From contig CAZWHQ010000030.1 in assembly GCA_964633715.1 (NCBI GenBank), positions 1 to 52,069 on the forward strand: a stretch of DNA of 52,069 nucleotides, written 5' to 3'. The position numbers and the translations under genes were made by a program. Shown here piece after piece: positions 9,055-18,053 of this stretch (its first letter is position 1; every line of letters starts with the position of its first letter). Below the pieces are notes generated by a model. The model was not told the DNA's origin. It searched no databases and saw nothing but the letters and a program-made list of their open reading frames with translations. The DNA comes from JAUWVG01 sp964633715 (GTDB lineage: Bacteria > Acidobacteriota > Aminicenantia > Aminicenantales > Aminicenantaceae).

Positions 9055-9758
9055 TGTTTATCTCCTGTTTTTTTCTGGCCATAGTAGGCCCCCGAGCCGT
9101 GTTTCCTTAAAAAATGCTTGCGAAGGAGGTAGTCTGGAATGGAATCCCCCTCTGGCCGGAGAAAAACTGTACCAAAAGCCATTTTGGCTACATTCTCCAG
9201 CGCGATACTGTTGAACAGCGCTTCTTGAGGACTATTTCCCCAGGTGAACGCTCCATGACCGACAACAAGAACAGCTGGCATTGTCAAAGGATCGAGCTTT
9301 TCAAACCGTTCGACAATCACTTTTCCCGTGTTCGCCTCATAATCCGAATGGACTTCTTCCTCTGTAAACATCCGTGTGACTGGTATATCTCCGTTGAAAT
9401 GATCGGCATGGGTGGTCCCCAGACATGGAATGCTCCGGTTGGCTTGAGCAAACATTGTAGCATACATACTGTGGGTATGTGCCACACCAAAAAAACCGTC
9501 AAAAGCCTTATATATTTCCAAGTGGATCGGTGTATCCGAAGAAGGAGACAGATTTCCCTCGACTTTATGTCCCTTCCTGTCGACGACAACCAAGTCATCG
9601 GGTTTCAATTCAGCGTAGCTGACGCCACTGGGTTTAATGACCATAAAATCTCTGTCTGCACTCATGCCGCTGATATTCCCCCAGGTTAAAGCCACAAGCT
9701 TGTGAAGATCGAGGCCCTGGTTGGCCTGGCAGACCTTATGTTTGAGTTCTTCGAGCAT
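9051..9758 (-). CDS. araD: L-ribulose-5-phosphate 4-epimerase
   Basis: AraD is a class II aldolase-fold zinc enzyme that converts L-ribulose-5-phosphate to D-xylulose-5-phosphate, the entry to the pentose phosphate pathway. The 235 residues match the family length (E. coli 231). Zinc ligands are visible as the two histidines of VAHTHS and the histidine of VVGHGAFTWG. The phosphate-site region TWGNISG and the SSDTPIH segment are also present. AGGAGG precedes the ATG at 9758. The start lies 23 bases inside the end of araB and the stop overlaps the isomerase start by 4 bases, giving a compact araB-araD-isomerase order. Confidence 0.95.
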   Translation of the reverse strand: MLEELKHKVCQANQGLDLHKLVALTWGNISGMSADRDFMVIKPSGVSYAELKPDDLVVVDRKGHKVEGNLSPSSDTPIHLEIYKAFDGFFGVAHTHSMYATMFAQANRSIPCLGTTHADHFNGDIPVTRMFTEEEVHSDYEANTGKVIVERFEKLDPLTMPAVLVVGHGAFTWGNSPQEALFNSIALENVAKMAFGTVFLRPEGDSIPDYLLRKHFLRKHGSGAYYGQKKTGDKQ

Positions 9759-11460
9759 TTATCCTCCTGCCTCTCTGTGTCTCTCTTATATCAATGAGAT
9801 CCTTCATCACATGAGATAGAGAACCTGACCAGGAAGAGGTTCCAAACGCATCATGGAGTATACGGTAAAGTTTGAACATGTCGTTGTAGACAATATGATT
9901 GTCCGCGTCCGGTTGGAAAATCTCTTTTATTCCAGTAACAGCCTTCTGCGCCTCTTCGACAGTTTTAAATCCTCCATGTTCCGGTCCAGCAGCGACAGCT
10001 CCAAAAATGGCCGCACCTAAGGCACATGTCAAATCGCTCCGAGAAACCTTCATGGGCCGTCCTGTGATATCGGCATAAATCTGCAAAAGAAAGGGATTTT
10101 TGGCCGCCAATCCACCGCAGTTGACGACCTCATGAACCGCTGCACCATAGTCTTCTATCCGGTTTATGATAGTCAGAGCACCAAATGCCGTAGCCTCAAT
10201 CAATGCGCGGTAAATTTCATGTGCCTTGGTATGAAGAGTCTGCCCGATGAGGAGGCCGCTGAGGCGCACATCGACAAGGATAGTGCGGTTGCCGTTATTC
10301 CAATCCAAAACAAGAAGCCCGTGCTCCCCTGGTTTCTGCCGGGACGCTTCTTTTTCGAGATTTTTAAATTTGGCATCAACTGTCTGTCCGTAAGAATCCG
10401 GGACTAGGTTATGGATAAACCATAAAAAAATATCGCCAACAGCCGACTGTCCGGCTTCAATCCCATAAAATCCAGGAAGGACCGATCCATCAACGATACC
10501 GCAGACGCCGGGAATATCGGCCAATCCCTTTTCTTTGGGTGAAACCATGATATCACAGGTGCTTGTTCCCAGGATTTTAACGAGTGTTCCCTCTTTCACT
10601 CCCGCTCCGACCGCTCCCATGTGGGCATCGAAGGCCCCCACAGCAATGGAAATTCCCGGATTCAAATCCAGTTCCTCGGCCCATTCTCTGCAGAGACGTC
10701 CCGCTAACTGATTTGAAGGAACGGCTTGTGTATAAAGCCTGTCTCTGAGCGCTCCCAGATCGGGATCGATGTCAAACAGAAATTCTTTGTCGGGCAGCCC
10801 TCCCCATGTTTCGCTATACAAAGCCTTGTGCCCCGCCGCACAGACTGAGCGGACAATCGAGTCCGGTTTTGTGTCACCGGCAAGGACGGCGGGGATATAA
10901 TCACATATTTCGACAAAGCTGTGCGTTGCCTGAAAAACTTCGGGAGATACATTTTTACAGTGCAAGATTTTGCTCCAGAACCACTCCGAGGAATAAATCC
11001 CCCCTATCTTGGCTAAATAATGAGGTCGTTTTGCTTCTGCCATCTCTGTGATTTGGGCCGCCTCAGCGAAGCTGGAATGATCTTTCCAGAGCCAGACCAT
11101 CGCATCTAGATTGCCCTTAAACTCGGGAATTAGTGACAATGGCAGGCCGTCTTTGTTGACCGGCATGGGACTGCTTCCGGTCGTATCAATGCCAATCCCG
11201 ATAATCCGTGTAGGATCAAAAGAAGAATCGGCTTTTTTGGCCCGATCGATTGCACCCCGGACACATTCCTGCATACTAAAAAGATAATCTTCCGGATTCT
11301 GTCGTGCGACATTTGGATCCTTGGGATCAAGATAAATCCCTTCCTGTCCGGAAGGGTAGGGATCGACTTGGCTCGCTAATTCTTGACCTTTTTCCAGATC
11401 CACGATAAGAGAGCGGCAGGAGTTGGTCCCAAAATCTAATCCTAATGAGTAGGCTTTCAT
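9736..11460 (-). CDS. araB: Ribulokinase
   Basis: This FGGY-family kinase phosphorylates L-ribulose to L-ribulose-5-phosphate with ATP. The N-terminal phosphate-1 motif is GLDFGTNSCRS, an IGIDTTGSSPMPV segment follows, and the C-terminal half carries VNCGGLAAKNPFLLQIYAD and CALGAAIFGA typical of AraB. The 574 residues compare with ~566 in E. coli. The frame extends 57 bases upstream, but that would overlap the symporter gene. The ATG at 11460 comes one base after the symporter stop, the same tight junction seen between the isomerase and dehydrogenase genes. The 3' end overlaps araD by 23 bases. Confidence 0.95.
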   Translation of the reverse strand: MKAYSLGLDFGTNSCRSLIVDLEKGQELASQVDPYPSGQEGIYLDPKDPNVARQNPEDYLFSMQECVRGAIDRAKKADSSFDPTRIIGIGIDTTGSSPMPVNKDGLPLSLIPEFKGNLDAMVWLWKDHSSFAEAAQITEMAEAKRPHYLAKIGGIYSSEWFWSKILHCKNVSPEVFQATHSFVEICDYIPAVLAGDTKPDSIVRSVCAAGHKALYSETWGGLPDKEFLFDIDPDLGALRDRLYTQAVPSNQLAGRLCREWAEELDLNPGISIAVGAFDAHMGAVGAGVKEGTLVKILGTSTCDIMVSPKEKGLADIPGVCGIVDGSVLPGFYGIEAGQSAVGDIFLWFIHNLVPDSYGQTVDAKFKNLEKEASRQKPGEHGLLVLDWNNGNRTILVDVRLSGLLIGQTLHTKAHEIYRALIEATAFGALTIINRIEDYGAAVHEVVNCGGLAAKNPFLLQIYADITGRPMKVSRSDLTCALGAAIFGAVAAGPEHGGFKTVEEAQKAVTGIKEIFQPDADNHIVYNDMFKLYRILHDAFGTSSWSGSLSHVMKDLIDIRETQRGRRINARRTQT

Positions 11461-11461
11461 T

Positions 11462-13087
11462 TTATCGTGCGACCACAAGGGGTGAAAAGTAAATGAGGAT
11501 GATAGCGATAATAGCAAGAACGGTCAAAGACAGCGCCAGATCACGTCTCGTCCAGCTCTCTCTAGATGCTTTTTTATCCTCAGCCATCGTGGTTGCATAG
11601 GTAAGGCCTTTGATTTGTTCAAAAGAGGGAGCTCGACTGAAAGCACTGAATCCAATCATCAGCGCGATACAGATCAAAAATAGGTAAACACAAAAATATA
11701 AAAAATTGATATCGGCAAAATTGAACAGCCAGCCGCTGAGATGCTTTTTGTTGAGTTCAAGGATTAACCGAAAAATCCCGATAAGAAATCCCCCTATCAA
11801 ACCCGCATGAGCTCCTCTGGCATTGATCCTTTTCCAGAATATTCCAAGAAGAAAAACAGCCGCAATCGGCGGGGCCAGGTAGGACTGAACACTTTGCAAA
11901 TAGTGGTACAACTCGCCAGAGATAAACTTCATAAAGGGAATCCAGAGGATACCGGAGACAACAACAATCCCCGTAGCCACGCGGCCGACATGGACCAATC
12001 TTTGCTCAGAAGTGTCCGGCCTGATCTTTTTATAGATATCCATAGTAAAGAGTGTTGAACAGGAGTTAAAAACTGCGGCCAGCGAGCTCATGAGCGCAGC
12101 CAATAGACCTCCCACAACAAGGCCTCTTAGACCTATAGGAAGAAGGAGTTTGACGAGCATTGGGAAGGCTTGATCTGAGGCCGCCAATTGAAGCTGGCCA
12201 GTCTTTGAAAGAGCATAAGCTGTAATTCCAGGAATAAAGAATATGAAAAACGGGAATAGCTTTAAAAAGGAGGCAAAGATGGTCCCCCTTCGTGCCTGGG
12301 TTTCACTCTGGGCCGCCAAAGTTCGCTGCACAATGCATTGATCTGTACACCAGTACCAGATCCCCACAATGGGAGGGGCCAAGACCATGCCCAGCCATGG
12401 AAAATCAGGATGGTCCAAGGGGAGAAAGAGGTTGAAGTGCTGGCTTCCGACTATTGAAACGAGCTTGCTCCAGCCTCCGATTTTGATCAATCCCAGAATT
12501 GTTACCGTGATCGATCCTATTAATAGAACAATGGCCTGAAGGGTTTCCGTATAGACCACGGCCTTAAGTCCTCCCATAACTGTATAAATGCCTGTAAAGA
12601 GAACTGTGATCAAAGCACCTGTCCAAAAATCGATCCCCATTAAAGCTTGAAAAACAACGGCTCCGGCGTAAACAGTGACCGAAACTTTTGTCAAAATATA
12701 AGCCACAAGAGAAATAACAGAGAGTATCCACCGGGAAAGGGGAGAATATCGCATCTCTAGAAATTCAGGCATTGTGAACACTCGGCTTCTCATATAAAAA
12801 GGCACAAAAACCCAACCCAAAAGAAGAATACACCAGGCATGGAGTTCATAGTGTGCCATGGCCACACCACTTTTGGCCGCGGTTCCTGCAAGTCCGACAA
12901 TGTGTTCAGAACCTATGTTTGAAGCAAAAATGGAGGCACCGATAATAAACCACCCCACATGCCGGCCGGCTAAAAAATAATCTGCCGGAGAATCCTGTTT
13001 TTTCCGGGTCACCCACCAGGCAATCCCGAGTAAGATGAGAAAATAAAGTGAGATAATGATCCAGTCTAGAAAATGCATTCCCGCCAT
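11462..13087 (-). CDS. SSS-family sodium/sugar symporter
   Basis: The 541-residue integral membrane protein has about 14 hydrophobic helices and SGLT-type signatures: ADYFLAGRHVGWFIIGASIFASNIGSEH is the N-terminal sodium/substrate region (quoted as separate pieces: DYFLAGR, GASIFASNIGSEH), then AVVYTETLQAIVLL and GIWYWCTDQCIVQRTLA. This family couples sodium influx to uptake of hexoses, pentoses and other solutes. Lying directly before araB, it is the probable L-arabinose importer. A ribosome-binding site (AAGGA) precedes the ATG at 13087, and the M24 peptidase gene ends only 12 bases upstream. Confidence 0.92.
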   Translation of the reverse strand: MAGMHFLDWIIISLYFLILLGIAWWVTRKKQDSPADYFLAGRHVGWFIIGASIFASNIGSEHIVGLAGTAAKSGVAMAHYELHAWCILLLGWVFVPFYMRSRVFTMPEFLEMRYSPLSRWILSVISLVAYILTKVSVTVYAGAVVFQALMGIDFWTGALITVLFTGIYTVMGGLKAVVYTETLQAIVLLIGSITVTILGLIKIGGWSKLVSIVGSQHFNLFLPLDHPDFPWLGMVLAPPIVGIWYWCTDQCIVQRTLAAQSETQARRGTIFASFLKLFPFFIFFIPGITAYALSKTGQLQLAASDQAFPMLVKLLLPIGLRGLVVGGLLAALMSSLAAVFNSCSTLFTMDIYKKIRPDTSEQRLVHVGRVATGIVVVSGILWIPFMKFISGELYHYLQSVQSYLAPPIAAVFLLGIFWKRINARGAHAGLIGGFLIGIFRLILELNKKHLSGWLFNFADINFLYFCVYLFLICIALMIGFSAFSRAPSFEQIKGLTYATTMAEDKKASRESWTRRDLALSLTVLAIIAIILIYFSPLVVAR

Positions 13088-13099
13088 AATAATGTCCTT

Positions 13100-14281
13100 T
13101 CACTTAACCAGCAGTAATTCTTTCTGCGGCTCTGCCAGGTATTCCGCACACTCTTTTCTAATAACGACCATCTCCTCGATAGTCACAATGCCGCGCCCCT
13201 TTACTTCTAACCGAGGCTCTATGGTAAAAATCATCCCTTCTTCCAGAGGATAAAAAGGTTTTTGGGCATATTTTTCCCAGCCCGGCCCCAGAAGCGCCGT
13301 TCCATCATGGGCAAAACGCCCCACCTGATGACCCAATCCATGGGGAAATTCTTCGAAACCCATTGAGACAATGTAATCCCGGGCAATTTTATCGATTTCC
13401 ACACCTTGAACTCCTGGCTTAATAGACTTTTTGGCAAGTTCAATGGACTTGACAATGGTCTCAAATCCCTTCTGGACATCTGGAGGCGCCTGATCTTCCC
13501 CTTCTTCAAGGATATAAAATGTTCTCTGCATATCCGAACAGTAATCCTCAAATTTTACGCCAAAATCCATATTGAGGACATGTCCCCGTTTGACCTTACG
13601 ATCTGTGGGCTTGTAATGAGCTCCCGCTGTCTCGGGTCCTGTAAAAACAGCTGGACAATGAGTTTTATCCCATGCAAAATCGAGATCTCTTTTTTCTACC
13701 TCTTGAATCATAAAATCAGCAATCTCAATTTCGCTTTTCCCCGGCTGGATATAGGGTGTCACCATTGAAAAAATATCGAGTGTATGGGCGATGGCTTTCC
13801 GGATGCGGTCCACTTCATAGGGTGTTTTTCTTGCCTTTAGACTCGATGTGATTTTTTCTGCCGAGACAATTCTGTCTTCAAAGCCAATTTCAGAAAGAAA
13901 ATCGTACAGGATTAAGTACATACCATGAGTCAATCCGTCACTGATTTCACTGCCCCTCGAATAATTCAGTGCAATCGAGGACGGATTGATTTCTTTTATT
14001 GTATCCAGAAATGGCTTCCTGACGCTTTCAACATAGCTTAAGATATGGGAATAGACGTCCAAGTCTTCAATGGCTTTCCGTTCCATTTCTCCGACAATCG
14101 CATATGTGTCTCCAGATTTTGTGACGATAAAAGCCGAATGCCATGTGACATCGGCCTCAATGAGAAAATCCAGCATGGGATCATGCGATATGGAACTTTC
14201 CCTGACAAAGGTGATCCAGCAGTCAATATCCAATTCATTGAGGATATCTCCGGCCTGCGCAATTTTTTCCTGAACCAGCAT
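13100..14281 (-). CDS. M24-family metallopeptidase (Xaa-Pro aminopeptidase/prolidase type)
   Basis: The 393-residue protein has a creatinase-like N-terminal domain (about 1-150) and a pita-bread M24 domain. All five metal ligands are visible: D239 and D250 in NMDFGVKFEDYCSD, H318 in HGLGHQVG, E355 in FTIEPRL and E369 in TIEEMVV. Such enzymes cleave Xaa-Pro bonds in dipeptides or at peptide N termini. The frame runs 72 bases further upstream, but GGGGGAGAT lies just before the ATG at 14281, and that start avoids overlap with the transporter gene. It follows the POT transporter by 16 bases, so imported peptides are a natural substrate. There is no signal peptide, so it is cytoplasmic. Confidence 0.9.
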   Translation of the reverse strand: MLVQEKIAQAGDILNELDIDCWITFVRESSISHDPMLDFLIEADVTWHSAFIVTKSGDTYAIVGEMERKAIEDLDVYSHILSYVESVRKPFLDTIKEINPSSIALNYSRGSEISDGLTHGMYLILYDFLSEIGFEDRIVSAEKITSSLKARKTPYEVDRIRKAIAHTLDIFSMVTPYIQPGKSEIEIADFMIQEVEKRDLDFAWDKTHCPAVFTGPETAGAHYKPTDRKVKRGHVLNMDFGVKFEDYCSDMQRTFYILEEGEDQAPPDVQKGFETIVKSIELAKKSIKPGVQGVEIDKIARDYIVSMGFEEFPHGLGHQVGRFAHDGTALLGPGWEKYAQKPFYPLEEGMIFTIEPRLEVKGRGIVTIEEMVVIRKECAEYLAEPQKELLLVK

Positions 14282-14297
14282 GTTTATCTCCCCCTTT

Positions 14298-15623
14298 TTA
14301 TTCTTCCTGTTCCTTAAATTTTCCCGCAGTTTTGGAGTATATGTACAGCACAATTATGCCGACAATAAGATGTCCGCCCAGAGTGTACCAGGTATACTCT
14401 GGATGATTCATTTTTTCAAATACGCCGTAGAGAGTACTGGTGTATATCACACCGCTTAATGAGGCTCCAACAAGAAGTGCAATAAAATTCATGCCCATGT
14501 AGAGTCCGGCTTTTTCTTTGGGCGCAATCCAGGTGATATATTCCTGAATCCTTGGAGAGGAAATCATTTCTCCAACAGCAAACAAAAATACTCCAAGGAA
14601 GATATATGCCGGTGCCGCAACCCCAGAGTATCCAAGTACCCCAAATCCCAAAGCCGCCACAAACATTCCAAAAAGGAAGGTTGGGATGGCTTTAGATTTT
14701 TCTATGATTCTGGATACAAAAATCTGAAAGATCATAATGATGTAACCCGTATGAGAGATCGTCTCTCCGAGAACTCTCCTGACACCATCATCATCCACCT
14801 GAGAAAAAATGCCGGCAAAAAACGTTCCAAAAACCCCTTTTAGATTCATATAAAGCTGAATCGTATCCAGATTGCTGTCAACGTAAACCGCACACAGATT
14901 AAAAAAGGCCCAAAATGGGAGCCAAAAGAAGATACCCAGCAGAATGATAAAGATGGTAAACTTCACATCCGAAAAGGCAATCCAAATATCTTTGAATTTC
15001 TGACCGAGTGATATGCCTTCAATCTCTCTTTCCGGCTCTTTATAAAATAAAATTGTGATGATAAGCATCAAACAGATTGAAATCGCCGCGGCTAAAAATG
15101 CATAGTTCCAGGAAATGGCCCTGAGCTTTCCCATAACAATTGGGCCAAAGGATCCTCCCACATTGACCATGGCGTAAAAGATCCCAAAGCCGAGTGTCTT
15201 GTTGGTCTTGTCTGTTACAGCTCTAACCGTCCCTGCAACAAGGGGTTTAAAAATTCCAGCCGCCAAGCCGATAGTGAGCATGGTTAAGGCAATGCCCGAA
15301 AAAGATTTGGTGATAAGGAGAAGAAGGATGGACGGCAGGTAGGCCAAATAGGAAACGATTAATACTTTCTTGAACCCATATCTATCAGCAAATGTTCCCG
15401 ATATAACCGGAATTCCATAGGACATGAACAGAAAAATACTTTGAACTATCCCCAGTTGAGCTCTCGTATATCCAAGATACTCCATATAAATTCCAAAACC
15501 AAAATAAATTCCGTAATAGGCAAACCGCTCGAGGACTTCAATTTGGTTGGCAATCCAAAAAATACCTGGAAAGGATGTTCTTTCGCCCCTGTTTTTCTTT
15601 TCACTCACAACTTTTTCGCTCAT
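14298..15623 (-). CDS. MFS transporter of the POT (proton-dependent oligopeptide) type
   Basis: The 441-residue protein has about 12 membrane helices. The first carries EVLERFAYYGIYFGFG, matching the ERFxYYG motif of POT/PTR2 transporters. FADRYGFKKVLIVSY is the MFS loop 2-3 signature, and GLAAGIFKPLVAGTV resembles the helix 4 POT motif. POT proteins take up di- and tripeptides with protons. The next gene encodes an Xaa-Pro peptidase, which supports peptide uptake rather than sugar uptake. The start is supported by GAGAGGG before ATG 15623. Sugar-specific MFS relatives exist, so substrate assignment is moderate. Confidence 0.8.
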   Translation of the reverse strand: MSEKVVSEKKNRGERTSFPGIFWIANQIEVLERFAYYGIYFGFGIYMEYLGYTRAQLGIVQSIFLFMSYGIPVISGTFADRYGFKKVLIVSYLAYLPSILLLLITKSFSGIALTMLTIGLAAGIFKPLVAGTVRAVTDKTNKTLGFGIFYAMVNVGGSFGPIVMGKLRAISWNYAFLAAAISICLMLIITILFYKEPEREIEGISLGQKFKDIWIAFSDVKFTIFIILLGIFFWLPFWAFFNLCAVYVDSNLDTIQLYMNLKGVFGTFFAGIFSQVDDDGVRRVLGETISHTGYIIMIFQIFVSRIIEKSKAIPTFLFGMFVAALGFGVLGYSGVAAPAYIFLGVFLFAVGEMISSPRIQEYITWIAPKEKAGLYMGMNFIALLVGASLSGVIYTSTLYGVFEKMNHPEYTWYTLGGHLIVGIIVLYIYSKTAGKFKEQEE

Positions 15624-15677
15624 TATTCCCTCTCAAATTTTATTTGGCCAACCTCGGCCAGCATGTTGGCTCTACTA

Positions 15678-16988
15678 TTACACGAGCGGAGTCTTGCCAG
15701 GCACGGCCACAGGCCTGACCGGGAGGTCACCCATCTCGTATTTTGGTGGAGACAGATCCAGCTCAGATGCATTCATCACCCAATCCCAGCTCAGAGTACG
15801 TCCCGTATAGGCGCTCATCCGGCCCATGATAGCCGTCATTGTGCTTTCTGCGATACGCTCTCCTTCATTTAACGGGATCCCCCCACGAATACTTTTTATG
15901 AGGTCCGTATGTTCCTGCACATAGGGATTGGGAGATTCATCGGGATAGTCATAGGCATTTGTCCCTTTGATATTTCCATTCGCTCCATCCGTATAAGAAA
16001 ATCCCTTGGTCCCTATAATCCGTTCAGAGACATTCCCGCTGCAGCCAGCGGTCTGACGGCAGCTACTCATGACCCGGACACCATTAGGGTACTCGTAATC
16101 CACACAAAAATGATCGAAGATGTTTCCGTATTCTGGGCCTGTCCGGACCTGCCGGCCTCCCATGCCCGTGCACTTTTCAGGATGGGTTCCAATGGCCCAG
16201 TTGATCACATCCAGGTTGTGCACATGCTGTTCGACAATATGGTCACCAGAAAGCCAAGTCAAGAAGAGCCAGTTGCGGATATGCCATTCCATATCGGACC
16301 AATCTTGGACAGTTCTATTGGCCCAGTTCATTGTCGCCCTGTTGACCCAAAGATCGCCCATATTCCAATAGCACTGACCGGAGACAATATCCCCGATATC
16401 TCCGCTGTGAATCCGTTTCATAATTTCCAAATAGTGCGCCTGATGCCGGCGCTGCGTACCGGCCACGATGGCCAATCCCTTTTGTTTAGCCATTTTTGAA
16501 CTGGCAATCACCGATCGAACTCCAATCGGATCAACAGCCACAGGTTTTTCCATAAAAATATGTTTTCCAGCTTCGACCGAGGCCTTAAGGTGCTCGGGTC
16601 TGAAATGAGGCGGAGTGGCCAGGATCACCATATCGATGTCACACTGAAGAACTTTTTTAAAGTTATCAAAACCGCTAAAACTTGTCTCAGGAGTCACCGA
16701 GAAATTATCAGGCTTCAGATCTTTTTTCAGCCTGGCCACGGCTCCGTCCACCCGATCTTGAAACAGGTCGCCGATGGCTGCGATATTCACATTTGGTGAT
16801 GAGTGGACACAATCTCTGGCGGCTCCTGTTCCCCGGCCGCCACTCCCGATAAGTCCAACCCGAATCTGGTCCGACTCAGAAGCAAAAGGGCCGCCGGATC
16901 GAGGAAGAAATGCCCCCAGCGATAGGGCCGATGTTGTCTTGATAAAATCCCTTCGGGACATATTAAATTTGATTTTTTTGTTTTCCAT
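15678..16988 (-). CDS. Tat-exported GFO/IDH/MocA-family oxidoreductase
   Basis: The 436-residue protein begins with a twin-arginine signal (MSRRDFIKTTSALSLGAF). Next is a Rossmann NAD(P) domain (VGLIGSGGRGTG) with the EKPVAVDP lysine-proline motif, then an alpha/beta C-terminal domain containing QHVHNLDVINWAIG. Family members oxidise or reduce sugars and polyols using a nucleotide that is often tightly bound, and Tat export would carry it folded with cofactor. AGGAGG precedes ATG 16988. It is the second gene of the arabinose run, 31 bases after the TIM-barrel gene, suggesting these two act on the same exported sugar intermediate. The substrate is unknown. Confidence 0.85.
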   Translation of the reverse strand: MENKKIKFNMSRRDFIKTTSALSLGAFLPRSGGPFASESDQIRVGLIGSGGRGTGAARDCVHSSPNVNIAAIGDLFQDRVDGAVARLKKDLKPDNFSVTPETSFSGFDNFKKVLQCDIDMVILATPPHFRPEHLKASVEAGKHIFMEKPVAVDPIGVRSVIASSKMAKQKGLAIVAGTQRRHQAHYLEIMKRIHSGDIGDIVSGQCYWNMGDLWVNRATMNWANRTVQDWSDMEWHIRNWLFLTWLSGDHIVEQHVHNLDVINWAIGTHPEKCTGMGGRQVRTGPEYGNIFDHFCVDYEYPNGVRVMSSCRQTAGCSGNVSERIIGTKGFSYTDGANGNIKGTNAYDYPDESPNPYVQEHTDLIKSIRGGIPLNEGERIAESTMTAIMGRMSAYTGRTLSWDWVMNASELDLSPPKYEMGDLPVRPVAVPGKTPLV

Positions 16989-17019
16989 TAAATCCTCCCT
17001 CCTAAAACAATTTACTTAT

Positions 17020-17982
17020 TTATAAAAAATCGTCGCAGGCTCTGTAGGCTGCAATCACAGCCTTTTCCCCTTCAATTCCCGGTATCTTTTTACCGTGTTC
17101 CATACACAGCACTCCATCATAGCCCTTTTGATAGATATGTTTAAAAATATTCTTATAGTTTATCTCCCCAGTTGTCGGCTCATTGCGGCCGGGATTGTCT
17201 CCAAGATGAAAACTTGCGGTTTCATCCCAGGATCTATCTATGTTCGGAATCAAATTCCCTTCAGAAATCTGCTGGTGATAGAGGTCATTGTTAATTTTGC
17301 AGCTGGGACTGTTAACAGCTTTGCAGATCTGGTATGTCTGGGGAATTTTTGTCAGGAAAAGACCGGGATGGTTCCAGGGATTGAGAGGTTCAAGGACCAT
17401 CACGAGGCCCGAAGGTTCACAAATTTCTGCAAGGTATTTGAGGTTATCAACAACATTGGCCGTTTGATAATCCCATTCCAGACTTTCATCGTAACGTCCA
17501 GGAACAACAAGGGCCCATTTTGCCTGGACACGTTTGGCCACCTCGACTGCTTCTTTCATCCGTGTGGACAGCATTTGCCGGATTTCTTTGTCCTGGGTGA
17601 CAAAAGATTTTGTTTTAAAATCAGCGTAGGCCACAAACGGGCCCCATTCCATATTCAGCCTGTTCATTCCACGGGCAAGAGTTTCCTGCTCTTGAACAGA
17701 TTTTCCCATCAGGCCATTGTCAAACATCGCACGAAAACCCTGCGCGCGCATAAATTTGAGATTGTCGATGGGATCTTTCCCCGCATGCTCTCTAAACATT
17801 CCAAGCGACGGGGCATATTTGAGTTTAAAATCAGCTCCTTCCGCTTCAACCGAAGGATAATTATTAGACAAAACTCGGAGGGGATTGACAGATAAGGCCG
17901 CTGTGATTGCAGCGGCTCCGCCGATAAACTGACGCCGTGAAAGCTTTTGTAAGCGGGATTCATGCACCTTTTTTTCTCGCAT
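17020..17982 (-). CDS. Tat-exported TIM-barrel sugar isomerase/epimerase, hydroxypyruvate isomerase-like
   Basis: The 320-residue protein has a Tat signal (SRRQFIGGAAAITAALS) followed by an AP-endonuclease-2/xylose-isomerase-type TIM barrel. Divalent metal-site residues are visible in MVLEPLNPW, INNDLYHQQ, FHLGDNPGRNEP and LCMEHGKK. The segment GDNPGRNEPTTGEINY is close to the hydroxypyruvate isomerase signature. This family includes isomerases and epimerases of ketoses and the lyase/isomerase partners of 3-keto sugar pathways. AAGGAG precedes ATG 17982, and a strong promoter lies about 36 bases upstream, so this is the first gene of the arabinose run. The substrate is unknown. Confidence 0.82.
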   Translation of the reverse strand: MREKKVHESRLQKLSRRQFIGGAAAITAALSVNPLRVLSNNYPSVEAEGADFKLKYAPSLGMFREHAGKDPIDNLKFMRAQGFRAMFDNGLMGKSVQEQETLARGMNRLNMEWGPFVAYADFKTKSFVTQDKEIRQMLSTRMKEAVEVAKRVQAKWALVVPGRYDESLEWDYQTANVVDNLKYLAEICEPSGLVMVLEPLNPWNHPGLFLTKIPQTYQICKAVNSPSCKINNDLYHQQISEGNLIPNIDRSWDETASFHLGDNPGRNEPTTGEINYKNIFKHIYQKGYDGVLCMEHGKKIPGIEGEKAVIAAYRACDDFL

Positions 17983-18024
17983 GGAAAAACTCCTTCAAGA
18001 ACAATACATGATTTTTGTATCTGC

Positions 18025-18053
18025 ATTCTATTGAATGTCTATCCAATTTTCAA
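18025..18053 (-). promoter_or_regulatory. Sigma-70-type promoter of the arabinose run
   Basis: Read on the minus strand, TTGAAA (18053-18048) is followed by a 17-base spacer and TAGAAT (18030-18025), which matches TATAAT at five of six bases. Transcription would start near 18018, leaving a leader of about 36 bases with AAGGAG before the ATG at 17982. No terminator was seen between the ten genes downstream. Confidence 0.6.
18030..18047. promoter_or_regulatory. Candidate operator palindrome in the promoter spacer
   Basis: Half-sites ATTGAAT (18030-18036) and ATCCAAT (18041-18047) form an imperfect inverted repeat around GTCT, with six of seven positions symmetric. It fills the spacer between the -35 and -10 elements, a classic position for a repressor. 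It lacks the central CG of LacI-type operators. No regulator gene is present in the window. Confidence 0.4.

Noticed and set aside
9736..11517. Upstream-extended starts for araB (11517), the dehydrogenase (7628), the M24 peptidase (14353) and the glycosyltransferase (22908)
   Set aside because: The extensions overlap preceding genes or lack ribosome-binding sites, and family N termini align with the internal starts used.
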